From DASSUC01 sp035649895 (lineage in GTDB: Bacteria > Actinomycetota > Actinomycetes > Mycobacteriales > Micromonosporaceae): DNA of 46,775 nt. The notes under the pieces were generated by a model. That model worked only from the letters and a program-made list of their open reading frames with translations, ran no database searches and was not told the DNA's origin. This document shows, piece after piece, positions 1 to 6,494 of this stretch. The translations under genes were made by a program, and so were the position numbers. Within the stretch, counting starts at the first letter, position 1. Every line of letters begins with the position of its first letter. Location: positions 1 to 46,775 of the forward strand of contig DASRIS010000141.1 in NCBI GenBank assembly GCA_035649895.1, read 5' to 3'.

Positions 1-1
1 C

Positions 2-433
2 CGGTTCGCCGGCCGGCTGGTGACCACCGGCCGCGGGTACGCGTACCCGACTGCCCGGGAGGCCGCGCTCAAGCTGATGGAGACCTCCTACCTGGCCGCA
101 CTCGCGTTCTCCGGTGCGGACCTGCTGCACGGACCGGTCGCGTTGGCCGATCCCGACGTGCCCGTGCTGGCCGTTGTCGGAGCGGGTCCGGGTGGCGCGG
201 CAATGCGTGACGTGCTGGCCCGGCTGGGGGAGCGGCGGGCGGACGTGGTGGCGGTGAGCCCCACCGATGTCCCGGGAGTCTCCGCGCGCATCGGCGTGCC
301 GGCAGTTGACGAGCGGCTCGCCCCGCTGCTGGACATCCTGCCGCTGCAACGTCTCGCGCTCGCCCTGGCGCTGGCCCGGGGGGAGGACCCGGACTCGCCC
401 CGCGGACTGCGGAAGGTCACGGCCACCCGGTAA
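2..433 (+). CDS. SIS-domain sugar-phosphate isomerase/deaminase-like protein, C-terminal part
   Basis: The 143 residues visible are the C-terminal half of a protein whose start lies left of the window; the frame is open from base 2. The segment with GRGYAYPTAREAALKLMETS followed by HGPVAL is the typical second SIS domain of glucosamine-6-phosphate deaminase/isomerase-like proteins (GlmS C-terminal domain and the AgaS/NagB-II group), which bind phosphosugars. This supports the fold but not a precise substrate. The stop (TAA) is 25 bases before the GTG of the histidine kinase, so the two may be co-transcribed. It could be a stand-alone SIS protein or the end of a larger aminotransferase; the missing N-terminus prevents a choice. 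Confidence 0.8.
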   Translation, partial: RFAGRLVTTGRGYAYPTAREAALKLMETSYLAALAFSGADLLHGPVALADPDVPVLAVVGAGPGGAAMRDVLARLGERRADVVAVSPTDVPGVSARIGVPAVDERLAPLLDILPLQRLALALALARGEDPDSPRGLRKVTATR

Positions 434-458
434 GCCCGAGGCATGGCACCCTGAAGCC

Positions 459-1979
459 GTGTCAACCCTGCGTGACCTGGTGGAGGAGCACACCACGCTC
501 CCCACGCCCGACGTCGACCACCTGCACCAGCTGGCCGGCGACTGGCAGCTGATCTCTGACCTGTCCTTCGCCGACCTGCTGATGTGGGTGCCGGTCGAGC
601 CGGAGCTGGAGCACGGGGGTGCGTCGCCCGCGTTCCTGTGCGTGGCGCAGGTGCGCCCGACCACCGCGCCAACGGCGTACCACGACGACCAGGTGGGCCG
701 GGTCGTGGCCGGGCCTGAGGTGGCCCACCTGGAGATCGCCCGTACCCAGGGGCGGATCTGGCGTGAGGGCGACCCGGTGTGGTACGGCGACACCCCGGCC
801 CGGCACGAGGCGATCCCGGTCCGGCGGCGCGACGTGGACGGCGAGCCGGGCGCGGTGATCGCGGTGGTCGGGCGCGACACCAACCTGTCCACCGCCCGCA
901 CCCCGAGCCAGCTGGAGCTCAACTACCTGACCAGCGCGGACGACCTGGCTCAGATGATCTCCGACGGCACGTTTCCGCCGCCGCGGAACCAGGGCGAGAC
1001 CACCAGCGCCCCGCGCGTCGGCGACGGGCTGGTACGCCTCGACGCCGGTGGCAAGGTGACCTATGCCAGCCCCAACGCGCAGTCGGCGTACCGGCGCCTG
1101 GGCATGGCGGCGCACCTGGTGGGGGAGGACCTGGCGGCGCTGACCGGCCGGCTCGCCGATGACCCGCTCGACGGCTCGGACGTGTCCGCGCAGGTGCACG
1201 CGGCGCTGCGGGGAGAGGCCCCGCCCCGGCGCGAGGTCGAGGCGCGGGGCGCGAGCGTGCTGATGCGCGCGCTGCCCCTGATCCCGGCCGGCGTGCCGAT
1301 CGGCGCGCTGGTCCTGGTGCGCGACATCACCGAGGTCCGCCGGCGGGAGCGGGCGTTGATGACCAAGGAGGCGACCATCCGGGAGATCCATCACCGGGTG
1401 AAGAACAACCTCCAGACCGTCGCGGCGCTGCTGCGGCTGCAGGCGCGGCGGGTGTCGGCGCCGCAGGCCCGCGCGGCGCTGGAGGAGTCGGTACGCCGGG
1501 TCGCCTCGATCGCGCTGGTGCACGAGACGCTGTCGATGTCGTCGGACGAGGCGGTCGAGTTCGACGGCATCGTGGACCGGGTGGCCTCGGCAGCGGCCGA
1601 CGTCGCCGCGCCGGAGTCGAGGGTGACCATGCGCCGCGACGGCACGTTTGGCGTGCTGCCCGCGGAGGTGGCCACCCCGCTCGTCATGGTGCTCAACGAG
1701 CTGCTGATCAACGCGGTGGAGCACGGCTTCCAGCCCGGGGCGGCGGGAGAGGTGGTGGTGGCGGTGCACCGCTTCCGCCGGCAGCTGCACGTCACCGTCG
1801 CGGACACCGGCCGGGGGCTGCCCGCCGACTTCGACGTCGAGAGCGAGGGGAACGGCCGGCTCGGGCTGCAGATCGTGCGCGCTCTCGCAGCGGGTGAGCT
1901 GCGGGGCACCATCGAGCTGCGGGAGCGGTCGGGCGGTGGGACAGAGGCGGTGCTGGTGGTGCCGCTGCACAAGCGCTGA
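459..1979 (+). CDS. pdtaS: PdtaS-type cytoplasmic sensor histidine kinase
   Basis: A 506-residue protein with no membrane segment, close to the size of mycobacterial PdtaS (about 500 residues). The N-terminal half (about residues 1-290) looks like the GAF-like and PAS-like sensor part of PdtaS. A HisKA_2 phosphoacceptor box (EIHHRVKNNLQT) puts the likely phospho-His at residue 312, and a HATPase domain follows with its N-box near residue 413 (NELLINAVEHGF) and DTGRGLP near 449. In the family this kinase phosphorylates an ANTAR-type RNA-binding regulator (PdtaR), which is not in this window. GTG at 459 was chosen because the protein then starts like the family (STLRDLVEEHT); a CACCCT box lies 6 bases upstream. 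The next conserved neighbour in mycobacteria is whiB1, here displaced by the sulfur operon. Confidence 0.9.
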   Translation: MSTLRDLVEEHTTLPTPDVDHLHQLAGDWQLISDLSFADLLMWVPVEPELEHGGASPAFLCVAQVRPTTAPTAYHDDQVGRVVAGPEVAHLEIARTQGRIWREGDPVWYGDTPARHEAIPVRRRDVDGEPGAVIAVVGRDTNLSTARTPSQLELNYLTSADDLAQMISDGTFPPPRNQGETTSAPRVGDGLVRLDAGGKVTYASPNAQSAYRRLGMAAHLVGEDLAALTGRLADDPLDGSDVSAQVHAALRGEAPPRREVEARGASVLMRALPLIPAGVPIGALVLVRDITEVRRRERALMTKEATIREIHHRVKNNLQTVAALLRLQARRVSAPQARAALEESVRRVASIALVHETLSMSSDEAVEFDGIVDRVASAAADVAAPESRVTMRRDGTFGVLPAEVATPLVMVLNELLINAVEHGFQPGAAGEVVVAVHRFRRQLHVTVADTGRGLPADFDVESEGNGRLGLQIVRALAAGELRGTIELRERSGGGTEAVLVVPLHKR

Positions 1980-2016
1980 CCGCCGGGACCCCCTGGCCGG
2001 CCGGGCCCGGACGTGG

Positions 2017-2022
2017 CAGCAT
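2017..2022 (+). promoter_or_regulatory. Candidate -10 box for a leaderless leader-peptide transcript
   Basis: CAGCAT lies exactly six bases before the ATG at 2029, the geometry of actinobacterial leaderless promoters. It is a weak match to TANNNT and I see no convincing -35, so this is inference. Confidence 0.35.
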
Positions 2023-2028
2023 GGCCGC

Positions 2029-2115
2029 ATGACATCCGCGCTCCAGCGCCGCTTCGTGGCTCGCCGCCACGTCGACTACGGCCGCGTGCGCAGCGCGATC
2101 TGTCCGGCTCGCTGA
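2029..2115 (+). CDS. Short Cys-containing leader peptide upstream of sulfite reductase
   Basis: A 28-residue reading frame containing RRHVDYGRV followed by SAIC and ending PAR. It matches the recurring actinobacterial leader-peptide pattern (RRHVDL-x-RV-x-SA-x-C) that I recall being annotated as putative leader peptide upstream of sulfite reductase and other sulfur genes. Mycobacterial short Cys-coding upstream frames act as cysteine-responsive attenuators. The single Cys codon (TGT) is four codons before the stop, so a ribosome stalling for Cys-tRNA would sit near the end of the peptide. No ribosome-binding site is evident, in keeping with leaderless initiation. It lies 110 bases before sulfite reductase and before an RBS-covering hairpin. 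The match is strong; the regulatory role is inferred. Confidence 0.75.
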   Translation: MTSALQRRFVARRHVDYGRVRSAICPAR

Positions 2116-2198
2116 CCTAACGCGTTCCTGAGCCCCGCTCCAGGCGCGCGGTCGCGCCGGCCTCTCCCATCGACCCGCCAGTCGTACGGCGCGCCGTG

Positions 2199-2220
2199 CG
2201 TCCCTATCCCAGAAGGGACG
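2199..2220 (+). promoter_or_regulatory. Hairpin covering the sulfite reductase ribosome-binding site
   Basis: CGTCCCT (2199-2205) pairs perfectly with AGGGACG (2214-2220) across an eight-base loop. The right arm contains the GAAGGGA ribosome-binding site of the ATG at 2226, so folding would block translation. Two further GC-rich hairpins lie in the same leader (GGCGCG/CGCGCC and the ACGGCGCGCCGT palindrome). The arrangement fits translational attenuation downstream of the Cys leader peptide. Confidence 0.5.
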
Positions 2221-2225
2221 CCGCC

Positions 2226-3923
2226 ATGGCGGTCACCAGCACGTCACCATCCACACCCACGCGCCGGCCGCGCGGCGAGGGGCAGTGGGCGCTCGGCCAC
2301 CGCGAGCCGCTGAACCCCAACGAGCGCAGCAAGAAAGATGACAACGGGCTCAATGTGCGGGCCCGCATCGAGAGCATCTACGCACACCGCGGCTTCACCA
2401 GCATCGACCCGGCTGACCTGCGGGGCCGCTTCCGCTGGTGGGGGCTGTACACCCAGCGCAAGCCGGGGATCGACGGCGGTCGTACCGCGGTCCTGGAGCC
2501 GCACGAGCTCGAGGACGAGTACTTCATGCTGCGCATCCGGGTCGACGGCGGGCAGCTGGACCTGAGCCAGCTGCGGGCCGTCGCCCAGGTGTCCGCCCGG
2601 TACGGCCGCGACACCGCGGACCTGACCGATCGGCAGAACGTGCAGCTGCACTGGGTCCGCATCGAGGACGTGCCGGCCATCTGGCGGGAGCTGGAGCGGG
2701 TCGGGCTGTCCACGACGGAGGCGTGCGGTGACACGCCCCGGGTGGTGCTGGGCAGCCCCGTCGCCGGCATCGCGGCCGCCGAGGTCATCGACGCCACGCC
2801 CGCGATCCGCGACATCACCGCCCGCTACGTCGGCGACCCTGCGTACGCGAACCTGCCGCGCAAGTTCAAGTCGTCGGTCGCCTGGCTGCCCGACGTGCCG
2901 TACGAGGCGAACGACATCGCCTTCCTCGGCGTGACGCATCCCGAGCACGGCCCGGGCTTTGACGTGTGGGTCGGCGGCGGCCTGTCCACCAACCCGATGC
3001 TCGCCCAGCGCCTCGGCGCGTGGGTGCCGCTGCACCAGGTCGCCGACGTGTGGGCCGGCGTGGTCGGGGTGTTCCGGGACTTCGGCTACCGCCGGCTGCG
3101 CAGCCGGGCCCGGCTCAAGTTCCTCGTCGCGGACTGGGGCGTCGAGCGGTTCCGGCGCGTGCTGGAGGAGCGCTACCTGGGCGTGCCGCTGCTGGACGGG
3201 CCGGCGCCGGTGCTGCCGGAGCGGCCGGTGGACCACATCGGCGTGCACCCGCAGCGCGACGGCCGCTGCTACGTCGGCGCCGCCCCGGTCGCCGGTCGGG
3301 TCAGCGGCTCGCTGCTGGCCAAGCTCGCCGACGTGGTCGCCGAGCACGGCAGCGGCCGGGTACGGCTGACGCCGTACCAGAAGCTGGTCGTGCTCGACGT
3401 GCCACCGTCCAAGGTGGACTCGCTGGCCTCCGCCCTGCGCGAGCTGGGCCTGGAGACGGCGCCGTCGCCGTGGCGGCGCGGCACCATGGCGTGCACCGGC
3501 ATCGAGTACTGCAAGCTGGCGATCGTCGAGACCAAGGCCCGGGCCGCGGACCTCGTCGCCACGCTGGAGCACCGGTTCCGCGAGCAGGAGGAGCTGCGGG
3601 ACACCGGCATCACCATCAACCTCAACGGCTGCCCGAACGCCTGCGCCCGTACCCAGGTCGCCGACATCGGACTCAAGGGCCAGCTGGTGCCCGGCCCAGG
3701 CGGCGAGCTGGTCGAGGGCTTCCAGGTGCACCTGGGCGGCGGGCTCGCGCTCGCCGCCGGGCAGCGCGCCGCGTTCGGTCGCAAGCTGCGCGGCCTGCGG
3801 GTCACCGCCGAGGAGCTACCCGGGTACGTGGAGCGCCTGGCCCGGCGCTACCTGGCCGGGCGTACGCCCGGCGAGCCGTTCGCCCAGTGGGTGTCCAGAG
3901 CCGACGAGGAGCTGCTGCGATGA
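2226..3923 (+). CDS. sir: Ferredoxin-dependent sulfite (nitrite/sulfite) reductase
   Basis: A 565-residue siroheme/[4Fe-4S] reductase, full length for the ferredoxin-type family. The four cluster ligands follow the classic C-x5-C...C-x3-C pattern: Cys423 and Cys429 (ACTGIEYC) and Cys469 and Cys473 (NGCPNAC). Tyr75 (GLYTQRKPG) and Cys167 (TEACGDTPR) are 92 residues apart, the same spacing as the covalently linked Tyr-Cys pair of Mycobacterium tuberculosis SirA/NirA, which favours sulfite over nitrite as substrate. The ATG at 2226 has a good RBS (AGAAGGGA); an upstream in-frame ATG at 2196 does not. It is the first enzyme gene of the sulfur operon: it reduces sulfite to sulfide in the cytoplasm and overlaps the next gene by four bases (ATGA). 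Confidence 0.93.
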   Translation: MAVTSTSPSTPTRRPRGEGQWALGHREPLNPNERSKKDDNGLNVRARIESIYAHRGFTSIDPADLRGRFRWWGLYTQRKPGIDGGRTAVLEPHELEDEYFMLRIRVDGGQLDLSQLRAVAQVSARYGRDTADLTDRQNVQLHWVRIEDVPAIWRELERVGLSTTEACGDTPRVVLGSPVAGIAAAEVIDATPAIRDITARYVGDPAYANLPRKFKSSVAWLPDVPYEANDIAFLGVTHPEHGPGFDVWVGGGLSTNPMLAQRLGAWVPLHQVADVWAGVVGVFRDFGYRRLRSRARLKFLVADWGVERFRRVLEERYLGVPLLDGPAPVLPERPVDHIGVHPQRDGRCYVGAAPVAGRVSGSLLAKLADVVAEHGSGRVRLTPYQKLVVLDVPPSKVDSLASALRELGLETAPSPWRRGTMACTGIEYCKLAIVETKARAADLVATLEHRFREQEELRDTGITINLNGCPNACARTQVADIGLKGQLVPGPGGELVEGFQVHLGGGLALAAGQRAAFGRKLRGLRVTAEELPGYVERLARRYLAGRTPGEPFAQWVSRADEELLR

Positions 3924-4081
3924 GTACGGACGAGCGGGTCGTGCCGTTCCACTGCCCCTTCTGCGGTGAGGAGGACCTGCGCCCGGCCGACGCGGCGCCG
4001 CGGGCGTGGGAGTGCCGCAGCTGCACCCGGGTCTTCACGGTCACCCTGGTCGGCCTGCGCACCCGGGAGGTGGGCAGATGA
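3920..4081 (+). CDS. Small zinc-ribbon protein of the sulfur operon
   Basis: A 53-residue protein with two CxxC knuckles (CPFC and CRSC) about 20 residues apart, a rubredoxin/zinc-ribbon-like pattern that could hold zinc or iron. It overlaps sulfite reductase by ATGA at its start and cysH by ATGA at its end, so the three are translationally coupled. A small protein occupies the same place between the sulfite reductase and cysH genes in Streptomyces. Its role is unknown; a redox or metal-delivery helper for the neighbouring Fe-S enzymes is a guess. It is too compact to carry a further domain. Confidence 0.8.
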   Translation: MSTDERVVPFHCPFCGEEDLRPADAAPRAWECRSCTRVFTVTLVGLRTREVGR

Positions 4082-4794
4082 CAGCCGCCACGACGCCCCG
4101 GCGCAGCGCGGCGGAGCTGCGGGAGCTGGCCACCCGCGCGGGCCACGAGCTGGAGGGGGCGAGCGCCGAGCAGATCGCCGGCTGGGCGGCCGCCGAGTTC
4201 GGGGCGAGGTTCTGCGTGACGAGCTCGTTCGCGGACGCCGTACTCGTGCATCTGGTCTCCCGGGTGGCACCCGGCGTGGACGTGGTCTTCCTCGACACCG
4301 GCCTGCACTTCGCCGAGACGCTGCGGGTGCGTGAGCGGGTGGCCGCCACCCTGCCGGTGCGGGTGCGCTCCATCCGCCCCCAGCTGACGGTCGGCCAGCA
4401 GGACGGCCGGTACGGGCCCCGGCTGTTCTCCCGCGACCCGGACCAGTGCTGCGCGCTGCGCAAGGTCGAGCCGCTGGAGCGGGCCTTGGCCGACTACGAC
4501 GCGTGGGCGGCCGGCCTGCGTCGCGACGAGTCGCCGACCCGGGCCGCCACGCCGGTGGTGCACTTCGAGGCGAGCCGCGGCCTGGTGAAGGTGAACCCGC
4601 TGGCCCGCTGGACCCAGGCGGACGTGGACCGGTACATCTCCCGTCACGACATCCCGGTGAACCCGCTGCTGCTGCGCGGGTACGGGTCCGTGGGCTGCTG
4701 GCCGTGCACCCGCCGGCCCCGGGCCGGCGAGGACCCGCGCGCTGGCCGGTGGCCGCTGTTCGACAAGACCGAGTGCGGGCTGCACTCGCCATGA
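4078..4794 (+). CDS. cysH: Assimilatory phosphosulfate reductase CysH (APS-type)
   Basis: A 238-residue member of the PAPS/APS reductase family. The adjacent Cys124-Cys125 (DQCCALRK) and Cys207-x2-Cys210 (GCWPC) match the four-Cys motif that binds [4Fe-4S] in bacterial enzymes using adenosine 5'-phosphosulfate. The C-terminal ECGLH motif (Cys233) is the catalytic nucleophile that forms the S-sulfo-cysteine intermediate. The product, sulfite, is the substrate of the reductase encoded just upstream. The start overlaps the zinc-ribbon gene and the stop overlaps the chelatase gene (both ATGA). Sulfate activation genes (cysD, cysN) are not in the window and must lie elsewhere. Confidence 0.93.
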   Translation: MTAATTPRRSAAELRELATRAGHELEGASAEQIAGWAAAEFGARFCVTSSFADAVLVHLVSRVAPGVDVVFLDTGLHFAETLRVRERVAATLPVRVRSIRPQLTVGQQDGRYGPRLFSRDPDQCCALRKVEPLERALADYDAWAAGLRRDESPTRAATPVVHFEASRGLVKVNPLARWTQADVDRYISRHDIPVNPLLLRGYGSVGCWPCTRRPRAGEDPRAGRWPLFDKTECGLHSP

Positions 4795-5642
4795 CCGTGA
4801 CCGCCGGTATGGCCGCACTATCCACAGTAGATGCCTCACCGACCACGGTGGAGGCCGCGCCGGCCGTGGTGGACGCCGCTGGTCCCACGCCGGGCGCGAG
4901 GCCCGGGGAGGCGGCAGCCGCCGTGCTGCTGGTGGCGCACGGCAGCCGTGACCCCCGGGCCGCCCAGGCCACCCGGGCGCTCGCCCGGGCGGTGGCGGTG
5001 GCCCGGCCACAGGGGCCGGTCAGCGTCGCCTACCTCGACCATGCCCAGCCCCCGGTGCCGCATGCGCTGGTGCGGCTCGCCGCGACCGGATATCGCCACG
5101 CCGTCGTCGTGCCACTGCTGCTGACCGCCGCCTACCACGGCCGGGTGGACCTGCCCGTGGTACTGGCCCGGGTCCGGGCGGCCGGCCTGCCACTGCGGGT
5201 GAGCCTGACCGAGGTGCTCGGCGCGCAGGGGCTGGCCGTTGACGCGTTGCTCATCGTGGCGCTGCGCCGGCGGCTGGGGCAGCTGCGCCGGCCGTACGAC
5301 GCACTCGTGCTCGCCGCGGCCGGCACCCGGGACGCCGCCGCGCGGGAGAGCGTCGCCGCGGTCGCCACCACCCTGGGTACGGCGGCCGGGGTGCGCTGCC
5401 TGCCGGCGTACGCGGCAGCGGCCGGGCCGACGCCGGGGGAGGCGGTACGGCAGCTGCGGGCCGGCGGTGCGAGGCGGGTAGCGGTCGCCTCCTACTTCCT
5501 GGCGCCCGGCCTGCTCTACGACCGGGCTGCGGCGTCGGCCCAGGGCGGCGGGGCGGTCGGCGTGGCCGCGCCGTTAGGAGCAGCGCCAGAGCTGGCGTGG
5601 CTGGTCGTGGCGCGGGTGTCGGCGACCGCTCGACGAGCGTAG
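4791..5642 (+). CDS. CbiX/SirB-type sirohydrochlorin chelatase
   Basis: A 283-residue protein with an Ala/Pro-rich N-terminal stretch (about residues 1-43) and then two copies of the CbiX fold. The first begins with LLVAHGSRDP (His50, a probable metal ligand), and HAVVVPLLLTAAYHGRVDLP is the second conserved metal-site segment. Its place at the end of a sulfite reductase operon suggests it inserts iron into sirohydrochlorin to make siroheme, the cofactor of sulfite reductase. A cobalt chelatase in cobalamin synthesis belongs to the same family and cannot be excluded by sequence alone. It overlaps cysH by ATGA and is the last gene of the operon. Confidence 0.85.
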   Translation: MTVTAGMAALSTVDASPTTVEAAPAVVDAAGPTPGARPGEAAAAVLLVAHGSRDPRAAQATRALARAVAVARPQGPVSVAYLDHAQPPVPHALVRLAATGYRHAVVVPLLLTAAYHGRVDLPVVLARVRAAGLPLRVSLTEVLGAQGLAVDALLIVALRRRLGQLRRPYDALVLAAAGTRDAAARESVAAVATTLGTAAGVRCLPAYAAAAGPTPGEAVRQLRAGGARRVAVASYFLAPGLLYDRAAASAQGGGAVGVAAPLGAAPELAWLVVARVSATARRA

Positions 5643-5671
5643 GGGCCAGCCGGCGCCTGTTCCGCCGGGCG

Positions 5672-5769
5672 GCTCTGCTCGCCTGCCGGGCGCTCTACTC
5701 GTCCGCCGGGCGGCTCTGCTCGTCTGCCGAGTGGCTCTGCTCGCCTGCCGGGTAGCTCTGCTCGTGTAG
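5672..5769 (+). repeat. Tandem array of 21-bp repeats after the sulfur operon
   Basis: About 4.7 imperfect copies of a 20-21-bp unit, each beginning GCTCTGCTCG or a close variant, start at 5672, 5692, 5713, 5734 and 5755. The array lies between the chelatase stop and the terminator and no supportable gene overlaps it. The 21-base period keeps an open frame on the minus strand, but I see no start or RBS there and treat it as non-coding. Confidence 0.75.
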
Positions 5770-5851
5770 ATGGTGCAGAGCACAACGACGTAGAGAGGTC
5801 GTCCCGGTACCCGGCGTCGCCATAAGCGCACATCGGGGCGGAGTAATAGCA

Positions 5852-5888
5852 AGGTCGGGCCCCGGCGAAATTCGCCGGGGCCCGACCT
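5852..5888. terminator. Bidirectional hairpin terminator between the sulfur operon and whiB1
   Basis: A perfect inverted repeat with 18-base arms (5852-5869 and 5871-5888) around one unpaired base. It sits between two convergent transcription units and would serve both strands. No long T-tract follows, which is usual in high-GC actinobacteria. Confidence 0.85.
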
Positions 5889-5898
5889 GTAGCGCGGT

Positions 5899-6153
5899 TC
5901 AGAGGGAGTGAGCGCGGACCCGCAGGCCACCGCGACGCTTAACGGTACGCCGCTCCTCTTCGCTCATCCCGCCCCAGACGCCGGCGTCCTGACCGCTCTC
6001 CAGCGCCCATTGCAGGCACTCGTCGGTCACTGAGCAGCGCCGGCAGACCGCCTTGGCCTGCTCGACCTGAAGGAGAGCCGGGCCAGACGTCCCGATTGGG
6101 AAGAACAGCTCCGGATCCTCGTCGCGGCAGGCAGCACGGTGGCGCCAGTCCAT
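5899..6153 (-). CDS. whiB1: WhiB1-type iron-sulfur transcription regulator
   Basis: An 84-residue Wbl protein, the same length as mycobacterial WhiB1 and very similar from the start (MDWRH-x-A-x-CRDEDPELFFP). The four [4Fe-4S] ligands are Cys9, Cys37, Cys40 and Cys46, followed by the GVWGG turn (59-63) and a basic C-terminus (RRTVKRRGG) that contacts DNA. In the family it binds the major sigma factor, reacts with nitric oxide and is essential. The ATG at 6153 has a good RBS (AAGGAG, 10 bases upstream). A long 5' region carries a strong promoter and a CRP-like site. Confidence 0.95.
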   Translation of the reverse strand: MDWRHRAACRDEDPELFFPIGTSGPALLQVEQAKAVCRRCSVTDECLQWALESGQDAGVWGGMSEEERRTVKRRGGLRVRAHSL

Positions 6154-6207
6154 GGCGGCAACACTCCTTGTTCGTAAACGATGGCGTTAAGTACGTTGAT
6201 CTTTTCC

Positions 6208-6235
6208 CCTATATGCACGCGCGGCGCATCCCCAA
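6208..6235 (-). promoter_or_regulatory. Possible proximal whiB1 promoter
   Basis: On the minus strand TTGGGG (6235-6230) and TATAGG (6213-6208) are separated by 16 bases, which would start transcription near 6201 and give a leader of about 50 bases. It is weaker than the upstream TTGACA promoter. Confidence 0.35.
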
Positions 6236-6272
6236 CGGCAGCGCGTGAGCAGGCAACTCGTACCGCTTGTGA

Positions 6273-6300
6273 ATGCTTTCACGAACGGCCGTGATGTCAA
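6273..6300 (-). promoter_or_regulatory. Probable main whiB1 promoter
   Basis: On the minus strand a perfect TTGACA (6300-6295) is followed after 16 bases by AAGCAT (6278-6273), predicting a start near 6266 and a leader of about 110 bases. A short inverted repeat GTGAA-N4-TTCAC (6269-6282) overlaps the -10 and could be a repressor site. Confidence 0.6.
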
Positions 6301-6326
6301 GGGGAGATCCGGAGAAAATCGGGGGC

Positions 6327-6342
6327 CGTGACCTAGGTCACG
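6327..6342. promoter_or_regulatory. CRP-like operator upstream of whiB1
   Basis: CGTGACCTAGGTCACG is a perfect 16-base palindrome fitting the CGTGA-N6-TCACG form of the actinobacterial CRP site. Its centre is about 68 bases upstream of the start predicted from the TTGACA promoter, a usual activator position. Mycobacterium tuberculosis whiB1 is controlled by CRP (Rv3676), so the site is plausible by position and by precedent. The rest of the gap up to the lipid kinase end (6343-6494) shows no further feature I can name. Confidence 0.6.
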
Positions 6343-6494
6343 ATACTTTCGTCCCCTAATTGCCGGTTTATCCGACCTTCGCACCTACGGCGCTCAGCAC
6401 TCAATGTAGTACGCTACGCGATCCCCCGCCCAGCATTACCGATGTGTCCTCTATGTACGCGTGGCATACGGGCGGGAGGCGGCCGCATGCCTCG

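Noticed and set aside
462..2030. Long minus-strand open frame opposite the PdtaS gene
   Set aside because: It is an antisense frame produced by high-GC codon bias; its product is low-complexity His/Arg/Gly-rich and has no family motif or RBS. The same holds for long frames opposite sulfite reductase (2244-3731), Kgd (18914-21259), the MprAB genes (25973-28237) and the first glycosyltransferase (31733-33640).
5516..5930. Minus-strand repeat-encoding frames over the 21-bp array
   Set aside because: The predicted products are simple Arg/Ala/Pro repeats, there is no RBS, and the frames run through a terminator hairpin.
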